Shown: positions 31,984-42,993 of the stretch, one piece after another
How positions within the stretch are numbered: position 1 is the stretch's first letter
How the letters are laid out: each line of letters opens with the position of its first letter
DNA from: Ceratorhiza oryzae-sativae
Lineage: Eukaryota > Basidiomycota > Agaricomycetes > Cantharellales > Ceratobasidiaceae
Length of the DNA stretch: 64,000 nucleotides
Reading direction: 5' to 3'
NCBI GenBank assembly: GCA_030998015.1
Contig: JARWMV010000250.1
Span: forward strand, 744,001-808,000
Translations under genes and position numbers: made by a program
The notes under the pieces: model-generated
What the model was told of the DNA's origin: nothing
Seen by the model: the letters and a program-made list of their open reading frames with translations, nothing else
Database searches by the model: none

Positions 31984-33203
31984 CGGGATATATGCCTGGC
32001 GCGCGCGCGTGGTCACAATGCACACAAAGCAAGACCGAGGAGCCCTTTCTTCGCGGGGTCGTCGAGCGGCGCTGGTTGTGGTCGTCCGTCGCTATTAAGC
32101 CCGCCATCCCCAATTGAGTCCGGTTTCAGGCAGCGGTCGCGGATCACTAAAATCTGCGTAAACAAACACCTGTCCAGCGCTTCGGCCCTGCGTCGTGACG
32201 CATACACTGCTGCCCGCGATGCACACACGCCCCGCGCGCATTGTTTCATCTTTTATTCGCCCTCTTGCACCGTCGTGTCTCGCGTTCTCGCCGTCATCTG
32301 CAGCCTGCCGCGCAGAAAAAGGAGCCGGAGCGCTCGCGGCTGCAGTTCTGCCGTCCCGCAACACCGGTCCCCAGCTGCCTGTTCCGGCCACACCTGCGCC
32401 AGACGTTACACGTTTTCTGCCCGCCGGATGTACTTGGGGCGAAATGCCCCAGTCGAGCCCATCCGGCTAGCAGTCTCGCCCGCATCTGCCCGGACCCGAC
32501 TTCCCATATGTTCGCGAAGACGTCTGTCGCCTAGGACACACCCCATAAAGGGACACCACGTCCTCGGCATTAGCTCGCTCGTCGCGAGCGGTGTGGGCAT
32601 TCCCTTGTCGAGCCTTGTCTCCGCCGCCCCGCGCACCCGGGACGCCACCCAGCCTCGCCACCCTGCTCATCACACACACACATGCACACAACCCAGGCTG
32701 AGTGAGCCCCGGCGTAAACGATCATCCACTGCGACACGAATCGTGGGGGCGTACCGTAAATGAATTCATTAGATTTTCAACCTCGGCCGATGTCAATGCC
32801 CAGTGCTGCCCGCTTGCTCAAACGTGGACTAGCTCCAAAAAAGGTCGGAATTGACCGACCAAGGCTCGAACAGTCGATGCCTGTATTAATAGCAATTACC
32901 CTGTCTGTCGCCGCGGTCTTCATATTCAGCGGCCTCGCGTCGAGCCACGGCAACGCCAGCCAGATCCAAAACTTGTTCGGGTGCCTCCTGGAGGGCCTCG
33001 CACACCCCAGAGTAAGACTAAAGAGCTCAGCCTCGCAAGATGGGTGTCCCTCGACGTGCTCGACGTGCTCGACACATGGACGACGAGATCAGGAGCGCGT
33101 CCGCCACCCCGTCCGTTGCCAATGCCGGCGCTTAGACAGGCTGACGTAATCGCTCTACGCGTCTGGCACGCCTCTCTTGCATCCGATCCTCCACACCAAC
33201 AGC
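31984..33203. other. Divergent intergenic region, bHLH / UBE2O
   Basis: 1.2 kb between a minus-strand bHLH gene and a plus-strand E2 gene, so it should hold both promoters. The shadow ORFs here follow GC skew; no domain or splice-supported exon was found. Confidence 0.45.
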
Positions 33204-36200
33204 ATGAGACCGGACCACACACGAGCCGCAAAGGTGGGCAGTCCCGCCAACGCAGCGGCCAGATCTAACCACCAACAGTTCTTTTCAGAAGACATTGTGC
33301 GCCATGTGGATGATCCAAAGCGAGTTTTTGTGAGTTTTTGTTCTGGCTCCCCCCAGAGCCCCTGACTGACCCCCGTCTTTTTTTTTTCGCAGATGGTCGG
33401 CGTACGTCTCGTCCTATGCACGGCAGTTGCATTTACTGAGACATACTATAGCGGAGCTGGCACGACGCAGACGACCAGGGTCCACCACTAAACCCATCTG
33501 ACCCGCTCGACCGCCCGCTCCAAAAGGGTGAATTCGGCATCACCGACATCGAACTCCGCACACGACAAATCGCGCTTGAATCCGAATACACTCTCGTCGA
33601 TCGCACGTTCCGGGTCGGAGACGTCTGCAAGCGCGGCATCGACGATGTCGAGAGTGCAGTCGTCTTGGGCGTTCGATGCGAGCTGCGGGTAAAGCATGCG
33701 ATCAGCGGGGTCGAGGTCCCCGAATGGATCGATGGGGATGCGGTCGAGCCTAAACCGGGTGTCATGCTGGGGGATTATGTGGTATGCGACGACTGGGTTG
33801 GCCAGGTGTGTTTTTCGTGTCCTTTTGGTTGGTGCAGCGGATACGACGGGCGCTTGTAGGTCGAAGAGGTCTTTGACGAGGCAATTATCCTCATAAACGA
33901 CAAGGAGATGATTCGGGTTGCCGACATGGGCGGACGGTTTGCCGTGGGCGATCGGGGGACCGACATCCTCCCCGCCACCGGTCACACCCCATTCGTCAAC
34001 GGCACGAATCAATGCATACTCGAAGTCCAGCCCAGCGTCTTGGCCATTAGCTGGCTCGCAGTCAACCAATGGGTACGTCTGCCCTACTGCCCACAAAATC
34101 CGAAACTAAACTTTTGCCCTAGCTCACACCTGAAGAGTCAGCCAATCGCCCACGACCTCAAAAGTTCTGGACGGCAACGGACCTCTCACGCTTGACGTAC
34201 GTCAAGATTCGATCTGAGAGTGTCACTCGCGTGCCGGACCGGGTGAGGTTCAAGGATCCGGAGATGTATACCAGTTGGGTTCATGCGATTCTGATTTGAT
34301 TTACAAGGCACTGATGTAGCATGATAGAGCACAACGTCGTCAAGACTCGACACCGTGGTGAATCTGGGCGGGTGCTCGAGGTGGACACCATGTTGGTCAC
34401 CGAGAGCCGGTCAACCATCAAGATCATGTGGCAGGATGGGAGGGTTGAACAAACGCTCGGGACAAGTATGATTCCATACTTGAATGTGGACGAGTATGAT
34501 TGCTGGTGCGTTTCATTCGCCTGGAAATTTCGTTGTTCTCACATTGTTATGACTCAGGCCTGGAGATTTTGTTCGTTGGAAAAACGAAGACGAGACTCGG
34601 GTCGCTGTCGTTCAGTCCACAGACGCAAAGCAGCGTACTGCTCGGGTCTTGTGGTACGACCCATCCTCGACTTCTCCACCTCAGACCGAGGTCGTTTCAG
34701 TCCTCGAGCTCGATCCACATGGCCCGTCTGGTGCAGAGTCCTTTGGTGTTCGTCGGGGAGACTTTGTCTTTCTGCATCGACCAGGCACGACGAATGGTGC
34801 CCAGCTTCCTGCTGTCCCTCGCATCGGCGAGCTGGAGGATTGGGTGCGCGAACCACCACCGATGCAGCCACCGCCGCCCGAAGAGGAGCAGCACACCCAC
34901 TCACCACGCGAGCCACATTTCCATACGCACTCGGGCAAGGTGTCGTATGACGTCTCGCTCGCGGAAGCCGGTTGGCGAGGAGAAATGGCCCAGCTCGGTA
35001 TGAGACTAGCAGAAGAAAGCGCGGCGAGGAGCGTGCAAGAGGAGATTGGGAGAGAGAACCGGGTGGTCAAGGCGAGTGAGTTCAAGGGCGAGGACGTTTA
35101 TTGGTTTGGGGAGGTCATTAATGTGAGTTGTTTTGCTGTATTTTGGAATCAAAGGAGTTGTGTTGACGCACTGTGGCGCATGTGTAGTTGACTACGTCTG
35201 GGTTGATCGAGGTCATTCTTCCTCGTGGAGAGTTGGTTCAGGTGCCGCTGGAGCGAGTCACTTTGCTCAACAATGAGGGGATGGACGACCTTGGTCTTTG
35301 GCCTTTAGATGATGAAATGTCAGAAGAGGGCAGTGAATACGACGAGCAGGATGTAATGGAAGAGGTACTCTACCCGGACGGTATGCCCCCAGAGGGCGAA
35401 GAAGTCGATGGGTGGGAGACGGAAGGAAGCGAGGATGATGATATGGAGTCTGCGCCTGAAGACTGGCCAGACGAAGGCGAGGAGAACAAGCCGATGAACA
35501 TGCCTGGGGGACCAATACCTGCCAGCCCGACGCTACCCCAAACGACGCCAGTGCCCACTGCGGTGCCAGCATCTGCGTTGGTCGACATTCCGGCCGCAGC
35601 AGCTGCGGTCGCCGCGTCCTCGATCGGTGCAGGTCCGAGCACGGCCGCGATCGCCAACGGCGGATCGATACTCGATCATCTCACGAGGACAACTCGCCCT
35701 GGCACCGGTTTGAGATTCTCCCGACGGCGCCGGCGGACCACGCGTACATGCGACCAAGCCAACCTCGGCTCAGCCGCCCAAGTCGTTCCTGACGAGGTTG
35801 TCCAAGGAGTACAAAGTTTTGGCGTCTAGTTTACCCAGTGCGGGTTCATGTTTCTTGCATTTGTGGGCGTGCATATAACCTCTCTTTCGTTGATAGACAC
35901 GATTCTCGTGCGGGCGTACGAAGACCGAACAGACTTGCTACGATGTTTGATCATCGGTCCGCAAAACACGCCATACGAGGATGCACCGTTTGTGATCGAC
36001 TGGTTTTTGGACAGCTCGTTCCCCCAGACGCCACCACAAGCACATTTCTTGAGTTGGACAAACGGAAATGGACGAGGTGAGCGCCTTGCTGATCTGAAAC
36101 GTGTGGCTGGTGGTTGATTCGTTGCCAACAGTCAACCCGTAGGTGGCCATATTGCGCAAGGGTTGGGAAAAGGGTGTGTACTGACCGTTTTGGCTAGGAA

Positions 36201-36860
36201 CCTGTACGAGGAAGGCAAGGTTTGCCTAAGTATATTAGGTACTTGGTCCGGTGACAAGTGAGTATCACATCGTTTCACCGTGACTGCTGTCGATCTGATC
36301 GGACATCCAGGAACGAATCCTGGAGCGCTGCACGATCGTCGTTGTTGCAGGCGTTTGTGTCCATCCAAGGGCTAGTCCTTGTAAAGGAGCCGTGTGTTTA
36401 TCCAGTTGTAAAGCATATGAACCAAGGCTGATGCTTACTTAGGTGGTTCTGCGAACCTGCATACGACAAATTGAGGGGAACAGAGGAAGGCATTGTGAAT
36501 AGGTTCGCATCTTTCGCTTCTCATCCCACGCATCAACTGACGCGTATATCATTCAGCCGGCTATATAGCGAGAAGGCCTATGTTCTCTCTCGGGGGTTTG
36601 TCCGCCGGGCGCTCGAGATTGAGATTAGTGGGCTGGCCAATGAGGTTCACTGGTATTATATCGAACAGGGTCGACTGAACAAGGTGATCTCGGACGCACG
36701 AGCGCTCATTGCACGCAGTGAGGCGGGTGATTACGAGGCGCCCCGGGAGGTATTGAGGGAAGACGACCCGGCGGTACCGGTGCTATCGGCTGGAGCAGTG
36801 ATCATGCTCAAACGGACGTTGGACAAGTTGCAGAACATCGCGGACCAAAAGGCCAAGTAG
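33204..36860 (+). CDS. UBE2O-type large ubiquitin-conjugating enzyme (E2/E3 hybrid)
   Basis: Transfers ubiquitin to substrates, combining E2 and E3 activity. Exon 1 (33204-33329) ends in [16 protein letters not shown]; a 9-nt exon (33393-33401) adds MVG; exon 3 (33452-33805) continues [14 protein letters not shown]. The N-terminal half contains SH3-like conserved regions ([47 protein letters not shown]). Then come a coiled segment, an acidic region (35300-35500) and an Ala/Pro linker. The C-terminal UBC domain reads [52 protein letters not shown] with the active Cys in GKVCLS, then a helical tail to 36860. Two one-base frame slips are needed at about 35685 and 35750, in the linker before the UBC domain. 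About 1,000 residues are expected. Confidence 0.88.
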
Positions 36861-37334
36861 GCACTTGTGTATCATGCTGTTGTTTGGTTCTGTCTTTAGT
36901 TGGTTTATCACTTGCACTTTATGGATTGAATGAATAGATTTAGTTCACTCTTGTTCGTTGCTGTTAAAATCCATTGATGATGAGAGCCCGGAAATTGGGT
37001 CATCTGCTGGAGTCGGCGGGGTTTGGTATTGTTTGGTGCCCCTGTTTGTAGTTTATACCTTTATAACCATTCAGGCCTCAGGACTATCCAAAAGTAACTT
37101 AAATTCGATATTAGAGAGTATTGTAGTAAATACAAGGGATAGGTCGATCATATGATACGGGGAAATAGTATTAGGAGAGCGAGAATACAGTATACTGGGC
37201 ATATAAACGAGAATTAGACGAACACGCAAACAGGGCGAAGTATAAAATAACTATGTAGAACGCGTCACGAAAGAGGGGGGATACTGAGAAGACTAACTCC
37301 GTTTAATGTGTGCCTCGGAGCAATTACTATACCA
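36861..37334. other. Convergent intergenic region
   Basis: AT-rich gap between the 3' ends of UBE2O (+) and the small dsRBD gene (-). It should hold both 3' UTRs. No ORF of note. Confidence 0.5.
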
Positions 37335-37729
37335 TCAGCTCTGGAACCGTTCTCTGTGGATTCGTGAGATTAGATAACACGATCGGGTATCTTGCACTAT
37401 GATGGCAACTCACAGTATCCCTGGTGAATGTATAATCTTGTCTGCAGCGGCGCCGCGAGAGTAATTTTGCTTGGAACCATCGCTTGCAAACTCAGGAAAT
37501 GGGCGACCTTGGACTGAATTACTTGTTAGCAGACATAGCACACGCATACAGAGGCAAGGGACAGCCTACTAATAGGGTAAGAGGTTACGGTTGTGATACC
37601 CCCTGATTGCGACGGTTGGTCCTTCCAGTCAAGATTTACTTTGTGATGGTTAGCCCATTCCTGTAGTTGGGCAAGCCAAGTCATATCTTGTGTAACGGGC
37701 TTGAATTTGTAAGGGATCTTGGAGGGCAT
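37335..37729 (-). CDS. Small single-domain double-stranded RNA-binding protein, paralogue
   Basis: Minus-strand paralogue of the gene at 8298-8715. Exon 1 from the ATG at 37729 gives YKFKPVTQD and LAQLQEWANHHKVNLDW and ends TSYPI; exon 2 gives FASDGSKQNYSRGAAADKII and ends SPGIL; a short last exon gives a stop at 37335 (an alternative acceptor two bases further would stop at 37327). The first intron sits after the same YPI and the second after the same SPGxL as in the other copy, in the same phases. The helix 2 region (SKQNYSRGAAADKII) is closer to a standard dsRBD helix than that of its paralogue. RNA binding is an inference from the fold. Confidence 0.68.
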
Positions 37730-38653
37730 TGTGAGCGCGGATAGGATCGATAGGGGATAGGTAGCTTGTTAGTACAACGGTCGGTTGGGGACTCAAACTT
37801 ATAGTCTCACCACTACAATGAGTAGCACAGAGACAAAAATCTCGCAGCGCAAACAGCGCGAGCCGCGGAGGGCTGATGACAATCCTCCCCGACGAACCCG
37901 AGCATCCTGACTGTGTCGGTTTTCGTTATTGAGGGCCGATCAGCCGCGTGCAAAATACCCACAATAAAACTGCACGGTTTTGGTAGTGAATTGGGTATAA
38001 TATATCACAGTGAAAACACCTGAGTCGCGGATTTGCGAAGTGCTAGAGTACGGGATGAACTCCGGGTTAGGTCGGCTGAGGACGTGCGCCCCCCCTGTTT
38101 GGCATTTAGAAACTGGGATACCAAAAGGGGCAATTGGATGGGCGGAAATCTTAGTGCTAAGCAGAGTACCGATCGTTCAACGTGATTTTCGCTTGTGGGG
38201 AAGGAGCGCAGTCGAGCGTGATATCGATCATAAGCGTGTTGCTCGTGAATAACGTGATATTTTTTCGATCGAAAAGCTCTCCATTCGAATCAGGAGCGAC
38301 TTATTTGGAAATTTGGTGGGAGAGACATTGGTGCGTATGAGATCTTGAGCATATCCAGGCGACACGTTCAAGATAGTTTGAATTCAGGAGGTTTAATGAT
38401 TAAAGTTGAATTGGTGTCCAGGATTGGCGCTTAGCATGCTCGTCATTGATTTACGTTTGTTTAGTGGGTGGAATGCACTGAGGTATTCCAGCCGTGTGGC
38501 CTCTCAACCAAGTCGGCAGCTGATATGTCCGTATGGGTTAAGGAGAACGGAAATTTCAGAAGGCAAGATTCTCAAAGCATTTCACATTATCCATATACAT
38601 TTCGGAAATACACATGATAAAATGAGGCATGTCCCTCAAGTTTGGCCCTCCGA
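37730..38653. other. Intergenic, dsRBD gene promoter to GH27 3' end
   Basis: 920 bp with only short chance ORFs. It should contain the promoter of the minus-strand dsRBD gene and the 3' UTR of the galactosidase gene. Confidence 0.45.
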
Positions 38654-40925
38654 TCACTTGGCCACACCGACACGATAAAAGTCGGGTGCGTAGCCGCTTG
38701 GATTCGAGATAGTGATAGTGTTTGTTGTGCCCGACTTGAATCCCGAAAGCGAGACCTTGAATCCAGAGTACACGATATCCCAGGTCTGAAACGGCGTGGT
38801 AAACACAACGTCCTCTTTGTGCAAAACTCATCTCACCATGCCCGAGATCGGGAATTGAACCTTTACTGCAGTGCCGCCATTAACGCTTACATAGGCGTTG
38901 CGGCAGTTTGAACATGCAGTATTGGACATCGTCCAGTCCGCATGGATGTAGTCAAACGAAACCAACTTGGTTCCCCCCGAGCTTCCGCCATCGACCCCAT
39001 TGATCGTGAGAGTACCACCATTACCGATGTATCCAACGACAGTGGTGGTAGAGTTAACCGTGCTAGTCTTTGCGCCACCAGCAAGGGTGTTAGTGGAGCC
39101 GCAGCCGCATAATAAGTGAAGGTAGGAGCAGCGATGGTCTTGACAGAGCTGAGTTTAAGAGCAAAGCAACCATGAGCAGCAACGTTCGCTGTGTATCTTT
39201 AAAGACGATCAGTGGTGGCGTATTCAATTGGAAAGCTGCGACCTACGAGGTAGTCAATGTGCCAAGACTGGAACCAGACCAGAGATCAACGGCACTAGCA
39301 GAGCTGGCGCCAATGTCAGCTAGATCAAAAGTCATGCTACGAGCCGAGCTCTGCCAATTGATCACGACTAGCAACTGCTCAGTGACGTTTCGTATACAGA
39401 TGTTTAAGTGTACTTACTGACGACCGTAGAGCCATCAGCGAGTGGTCCAGACCATACATCCTTGTCGTCAGCATAGCGTCTCTGCAAGCTTACAGAACGG
39501 CCCAACGGGTCTTGCTAAATCGATGGTAGGGGTAAGCGGGGACCTCAAAGGAGTCTAGTGGGCTCACGTTGACGGCGATGAGGCGTTGGTTCTTCAGAAT
39601 GTTGAGTGCATCGGTGGAGATGCTCCCAAGCTTGGTTCCAATCAATAGCGGAGACCTTGCGGTAGAATATTCACTACCCGATCGACCACGTTATTCGGAG
39701 CTTACTCACTTGGCTGCTGCCCAGAATGCGAAGTGAGTCTGTTGTTCAGGTATCGTCATTCCCGAGTTTCCAACCTCAAGCATGTCCAAGTCGTTCCAAC
39801 CTCCGGGTCCAGCGAAGCCAGTAATAGGAGCAACTTCGTTAATGATGCGGACGACATGTGGCCATGAATCGGCAATATCGTTCCTATCATGACAGTTAGC
39901 CGGATTCGTGGTTCAAATAAAGTATACCACGTACGACATCCTCCAGGAATTGCTAGTTGATGGCCAGCGTGCTGGGTCTTGAAGTCCCCATTCGCACTAG
40001 AAACGCCCATGAATATCAAGTTACCGACAAGATTATCCCACATACCGCGGAGTACACGATTGGTCGGCCAGTCGCGTTCAAGGCGTCACGCATGAGCGCA
40101 TAGAGAGGCTGTCCGACACTTGAGCAATAACCAATATAATAAGATTTAATAACGTACTTGAAGTGTAAAAGGCGGCTGTTGGTATAGTGTAAGAATAATC
40201 TCTAACACATTTAAGATTTATGCTCACGTTATAGTTCACAAAGTCTGTAGGGCTGACAACGTAGCAGTTGTCATGCTTTAGGTAGTCGATACCCCACGAT
40301 GCAAATAGTTTTGCGTCCTGCCTTTCGTAATCTGATTCGTTGTTAGACAGGATTTTTCATGGTTTCATGAAATCAATCACTTTTTGAACCCATGCCATTT
40401 TGGTCGCAAAGGCGGTATCTATGGGTAGAGAATTATTACCGCAAGTTGGCATAAGGGGATGCACTCTTACCCAGCATCGCTGTAAAGGCCGAATTTGAGA
40501 CCCAACCCATGAATGTACGAGGCCAGTGAGGGTATGCCACTAGGAAACAGTGCCGTATTCCATTGGAAGTTGCCTGAAGAATCTCGCGATGATGCTGCCC
40601 AGCCACAATCGCTTGATTGTGCGTCAGTATCAGTATACTAGGTGTCGAATTTCATGACTCACAGGTTCATGTATTGATAGCCCACCGCTTTCAGTCCCAG
40701 ACTAACCATCAAGTCCCCGGCCTTCCTGTAATCGGCTTCGGACCCGGAGCAACTGTGAAGGAGCGTGAGTAATCAACGGGTCTCAAGAGTTGGAATAACA
40801 GCTTACGCAAATGCATTATATCCGTTGAATCCCATTGCTGGCGTACGAGACAGCCCGTTGTCAAGGCCTACCGCAGCGGCAAGGGCGAAACTAGACAAGG
40901 CGCTGATGGTGTGAAGAGGCTTCAT
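38654..40925 (-). CDS. Secreted GH27 alpha-galactosidase with CBM35-like C-terminus
   Basis: Hydrolyses terminal alpha-galactose from plant galactomannans and oligosaccharides outside the cell. The ATG at 40925 starts a signal peptide ([17 protein letters not shown]). GH27 motifs follow: [56 protein letters not shown] (nucleophile Asp; His replaces the common Tyr in KYDNC), [13 protein letters not shown], and [18 protein letters not shown] with the acid/base Asp in this region. The chain continues [16 protein letters not shown] and [20 protein letters not shown], followed by a beta-sandwich carbohydrate-binding part ([46 protein letters not shown]), ending [12 protein letters not shown] at 38654. 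At least ten introns. One base seems missing near 39110, at the junction between the catalytic and binding parts. Upstream in-frame Met residues lie before the signal peptide and are not used. Confidence 0.92.
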
Positions 40926-41470
40926 AGTCGTTTTGGGAGGTTCACCGTGCACACCACCTCGCGCCCCAAAGCCTCTTAAATAGCCCATAGCTTCAACATT
41001 TAGCCCACCCGCCTGCATTCGGAAAACGATTACTCCAGATAGACATTAAAAGAACACATAAATACGGACCATACGTCCATAAGGATCAAGAAGTGGTTCT
41101 GAACGTCGCTCGGTAGCCTGCCGATTAGGATAGCAAACCCACTCGGCTGGTGATCATGACGGTGATTGAATGTAGAGTGCGGATGGTTGGTCCAGCAAAA
41201 CCAAAACGAGGTCCCAAGCGTTGCCCGTGACATCTGTTTGATTGCCTGTTGGCCACATAAATACATCGGCTCTTTGTGTCCCACTCGGATGAAAGTGGTA
41301 GTTGCAACCGGAGTAGAAGCTGAGAAAATACAGAAGTTGCGAACCACTCGACAAAAACAGAGCCACGCGTGCTGTGTGTACTTCCGTCTACGTTAGTTCG
41401 GCAGCATTCCCTCATGGAATTTGCGGCTTTCCTGCAGTAGAAGATCGGCAAGGAACAAGGGTGACGGACA
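40926..41470. other. Divergent promoter region, GH27 / Swi5-like
   Basis: 545 bp between the starts of two divergent genes. No coding exon seen. It should contain both promoters. Confidence 0.5.
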
Positions 41471-42102
41471 ATGTCGAGATTAGGATATCTTCCCGTCGTA
41501 GCCCGTGAGCATATGTCACGTGACACGTATTGGCGTCTAGCCGGGCTGCCCAACACGCCTAAACCACCACGACGCGTTCTTCCGTCACCAGACACAATCC
41601 AAGCATTTCGCACCAAAGATGTACAAGAGCCGCACAAAAAAGGTCTGATTATCGGTTGTTTGGCTACTCAAACCTATTTATTTTAAAACCCCACGGAAGG
41701 ACGATCCCTCGCAAGAAGCGGAGGCATTGCAGAAGGAAATAGATACACTTCAGAAATTGCTTGGGTAGGCGGTTCTGTCGCTTAGGCTTTCGAGGCTAAA
41801 TATGCTTCACGAATCAAACCTCCAGTGATGAAGACCCCGTGGAAATCGAGCGCCGACACATTAAATTGCTCCACATGTACAACGAGTCCAAAGATGCCGC
41901 ACAGGTAAGTTGGAATAATCAATTATGGAATATTACAGGTATTTTTGACGCCAATTTGCGTTAGATTATCCTAGGAAGAGTAAGTGCCTTTGCGCATACA
42001 TCGTATCTGCCAGCTACTAACTTAACCGTATAGTTGGCGTCAATTAAGCAAACAACGCTGTCGAAAATGCATGAAGAGTACGACCTTCCGCTGCACGATT
42101 GA
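41471..42102 (+). CDS. SWI5: Swi5-type recombination mediator
   Basis: Small partner of Sfr1/Mei5 that helps Rad51/Dmc1 filaments in homologous recombination, in the nucleus. Five exons (41471-41620, 41700-41764, 41826-41904, 41965-41979, 42034-42102) sum to 378 nt and join in frame to 125 residues. Exon 4 is only 15 nt (IILGR). The Swi5 core is clear: coiled-coil EALQKEIDTLQKLLG, then VEIERRHIKLLHMYNESKDA, then ILGRLASIKQTTLSKMHEEY near the C-terminus. The N-terminal 50 residues are Pro/Arg-rich and unrecognised. The first donor (GTACAA) is weak but is the only one that keeps frame. Residue count matches the small size typical of the family. Confidence 0.85.
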
Positions 42103-42534
42103 TGGTATGCTCGTATTTATTCACTTGAGCAATCAATGATCCAATCTACTCGTTACATCCACCAAGTCCAATTATCACATGTCGGCTTCCCAATTGGCTG
42201 CGTTGTAGTCCATACATACACTCTTACGTATACTCCATACCCCCAATTCAACTCACCTTGCTATTTTACCATTCATAGTTTGATGCACTGGTCAGGTTCA
42301 AAGTGTTATATAATCACTACTGTGCGAAATCCCAGCCGTAGTCCCCTACATAACTTGAACTCATTACAAGACGAGAACACCCGTTTCCTCCACTTTACTG
42401 GGGCAGCAGAATGTATTGATATCCAATAACAAAGGTCAAAAGAGACGAGTTTATCGTGCGGCCATGATACACACTTGCTGTAGGAGCATCATCTCGGGGC
42501 TAATATCTTGTCCGTAGAACCCGAAACGTCATAC
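42103..42534. other. Convergent intergenic region
   Basis: AT-rich gap between the Swi5-like gene and an unknown minus-strand ORF. It should hold 3' UTRs; nothing else seen. Confidence 0.45.
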
Positions 42535-42993
42535 TCACTGATGAAACATTTTACGGTTCAGGGGAAGTCCGGCTCCCGGGTCCAAGGGGCTTCTCCTGCG
42601 GCTTGAGAATGAGGACATGTCTGTCACTAATATGCATCCAGGGGGGGTTGGGGAAGTCGGACCAAATTTGAGATTCGTGATATCCTTTCGAATCCAAATC
42701 CCGACTGGTGAAAACAGGCCAACAGTGACTTCATCGAAAAAGGTTCCAGTGGATTCATCCTGCGAAACATGGGGTGGGACTATTCCATTGGGGCTATTGA
42801 AGACGATCACGTCGAACGGCAATGGTGCCACTTTGCATGGAACAGGAACAAAGATCCCCTGAGCATTGCGAACGATGAGGTGAATGGTCAGTGCGCCTTC
42901 AAGATGCCGGTAGTCGATTCGAATAAGAGCTTTCTTTTGAGCGTCAGATTGAGCATCTAGAAGTTGGATATCGTAGAAGCGCTGGTTTTGCAT
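42535..42993 (-). CDS. Hypothetical protein, 152 residues, unrecognised
   Basis: Uninterrupted minus-strand frame with a balanced, protein-like composition: QKKALIRIDYRHLEGALTIH, LIVRNAQGIFVPVPCKV, FFDEVTVGLFSPVGIWI, then a Ser/Arg/Pro tail. No signal peptide, membrane span or family motif is recognised. A splice acceptor (GTTGCAG) lies just upstream of the ATG, and the frame stays open for a few codons across it, so there may be earlier exons at about 43000-43170. The model is supported only by the length and composition of the open frame. Confidence 0.4.
   Translation of the reverse strand: MQNQRFYDIQLLDAQSDAQKKALIRIDYRHLEGALTIHLIVRNAQGIFVPVPCKVAPLPFDVIVFNSPNGIVPPHVSQDESTGTFFDEVTVGLFSPVGIWIRKDITNLKFGPTSPTPPGCILVTDMSSFSSRRRSPLDPGAGLPLNRKMFHQ

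Noticed and set aside
30542..32113. 523-codon minus-strand ORF spanning the second bHLH gene
   Set aside because: Only its last part is the true exon 4 frame; the rest is a Pro/Arg-rich shadow of exons 1-3 and runs through introns.
31432..32763. 443-codon plus-strand ORF
   Set aside because: Antisense shadow of the bHLH gene and its promoter with Arg/Gly-rich random composition.
38840..38890. tRNA-like GGGAATTGAACC motif
   Set aside because: Lies within the coding sequence of the GH27 gene on the other strand and has no cloverleaf partner arms.
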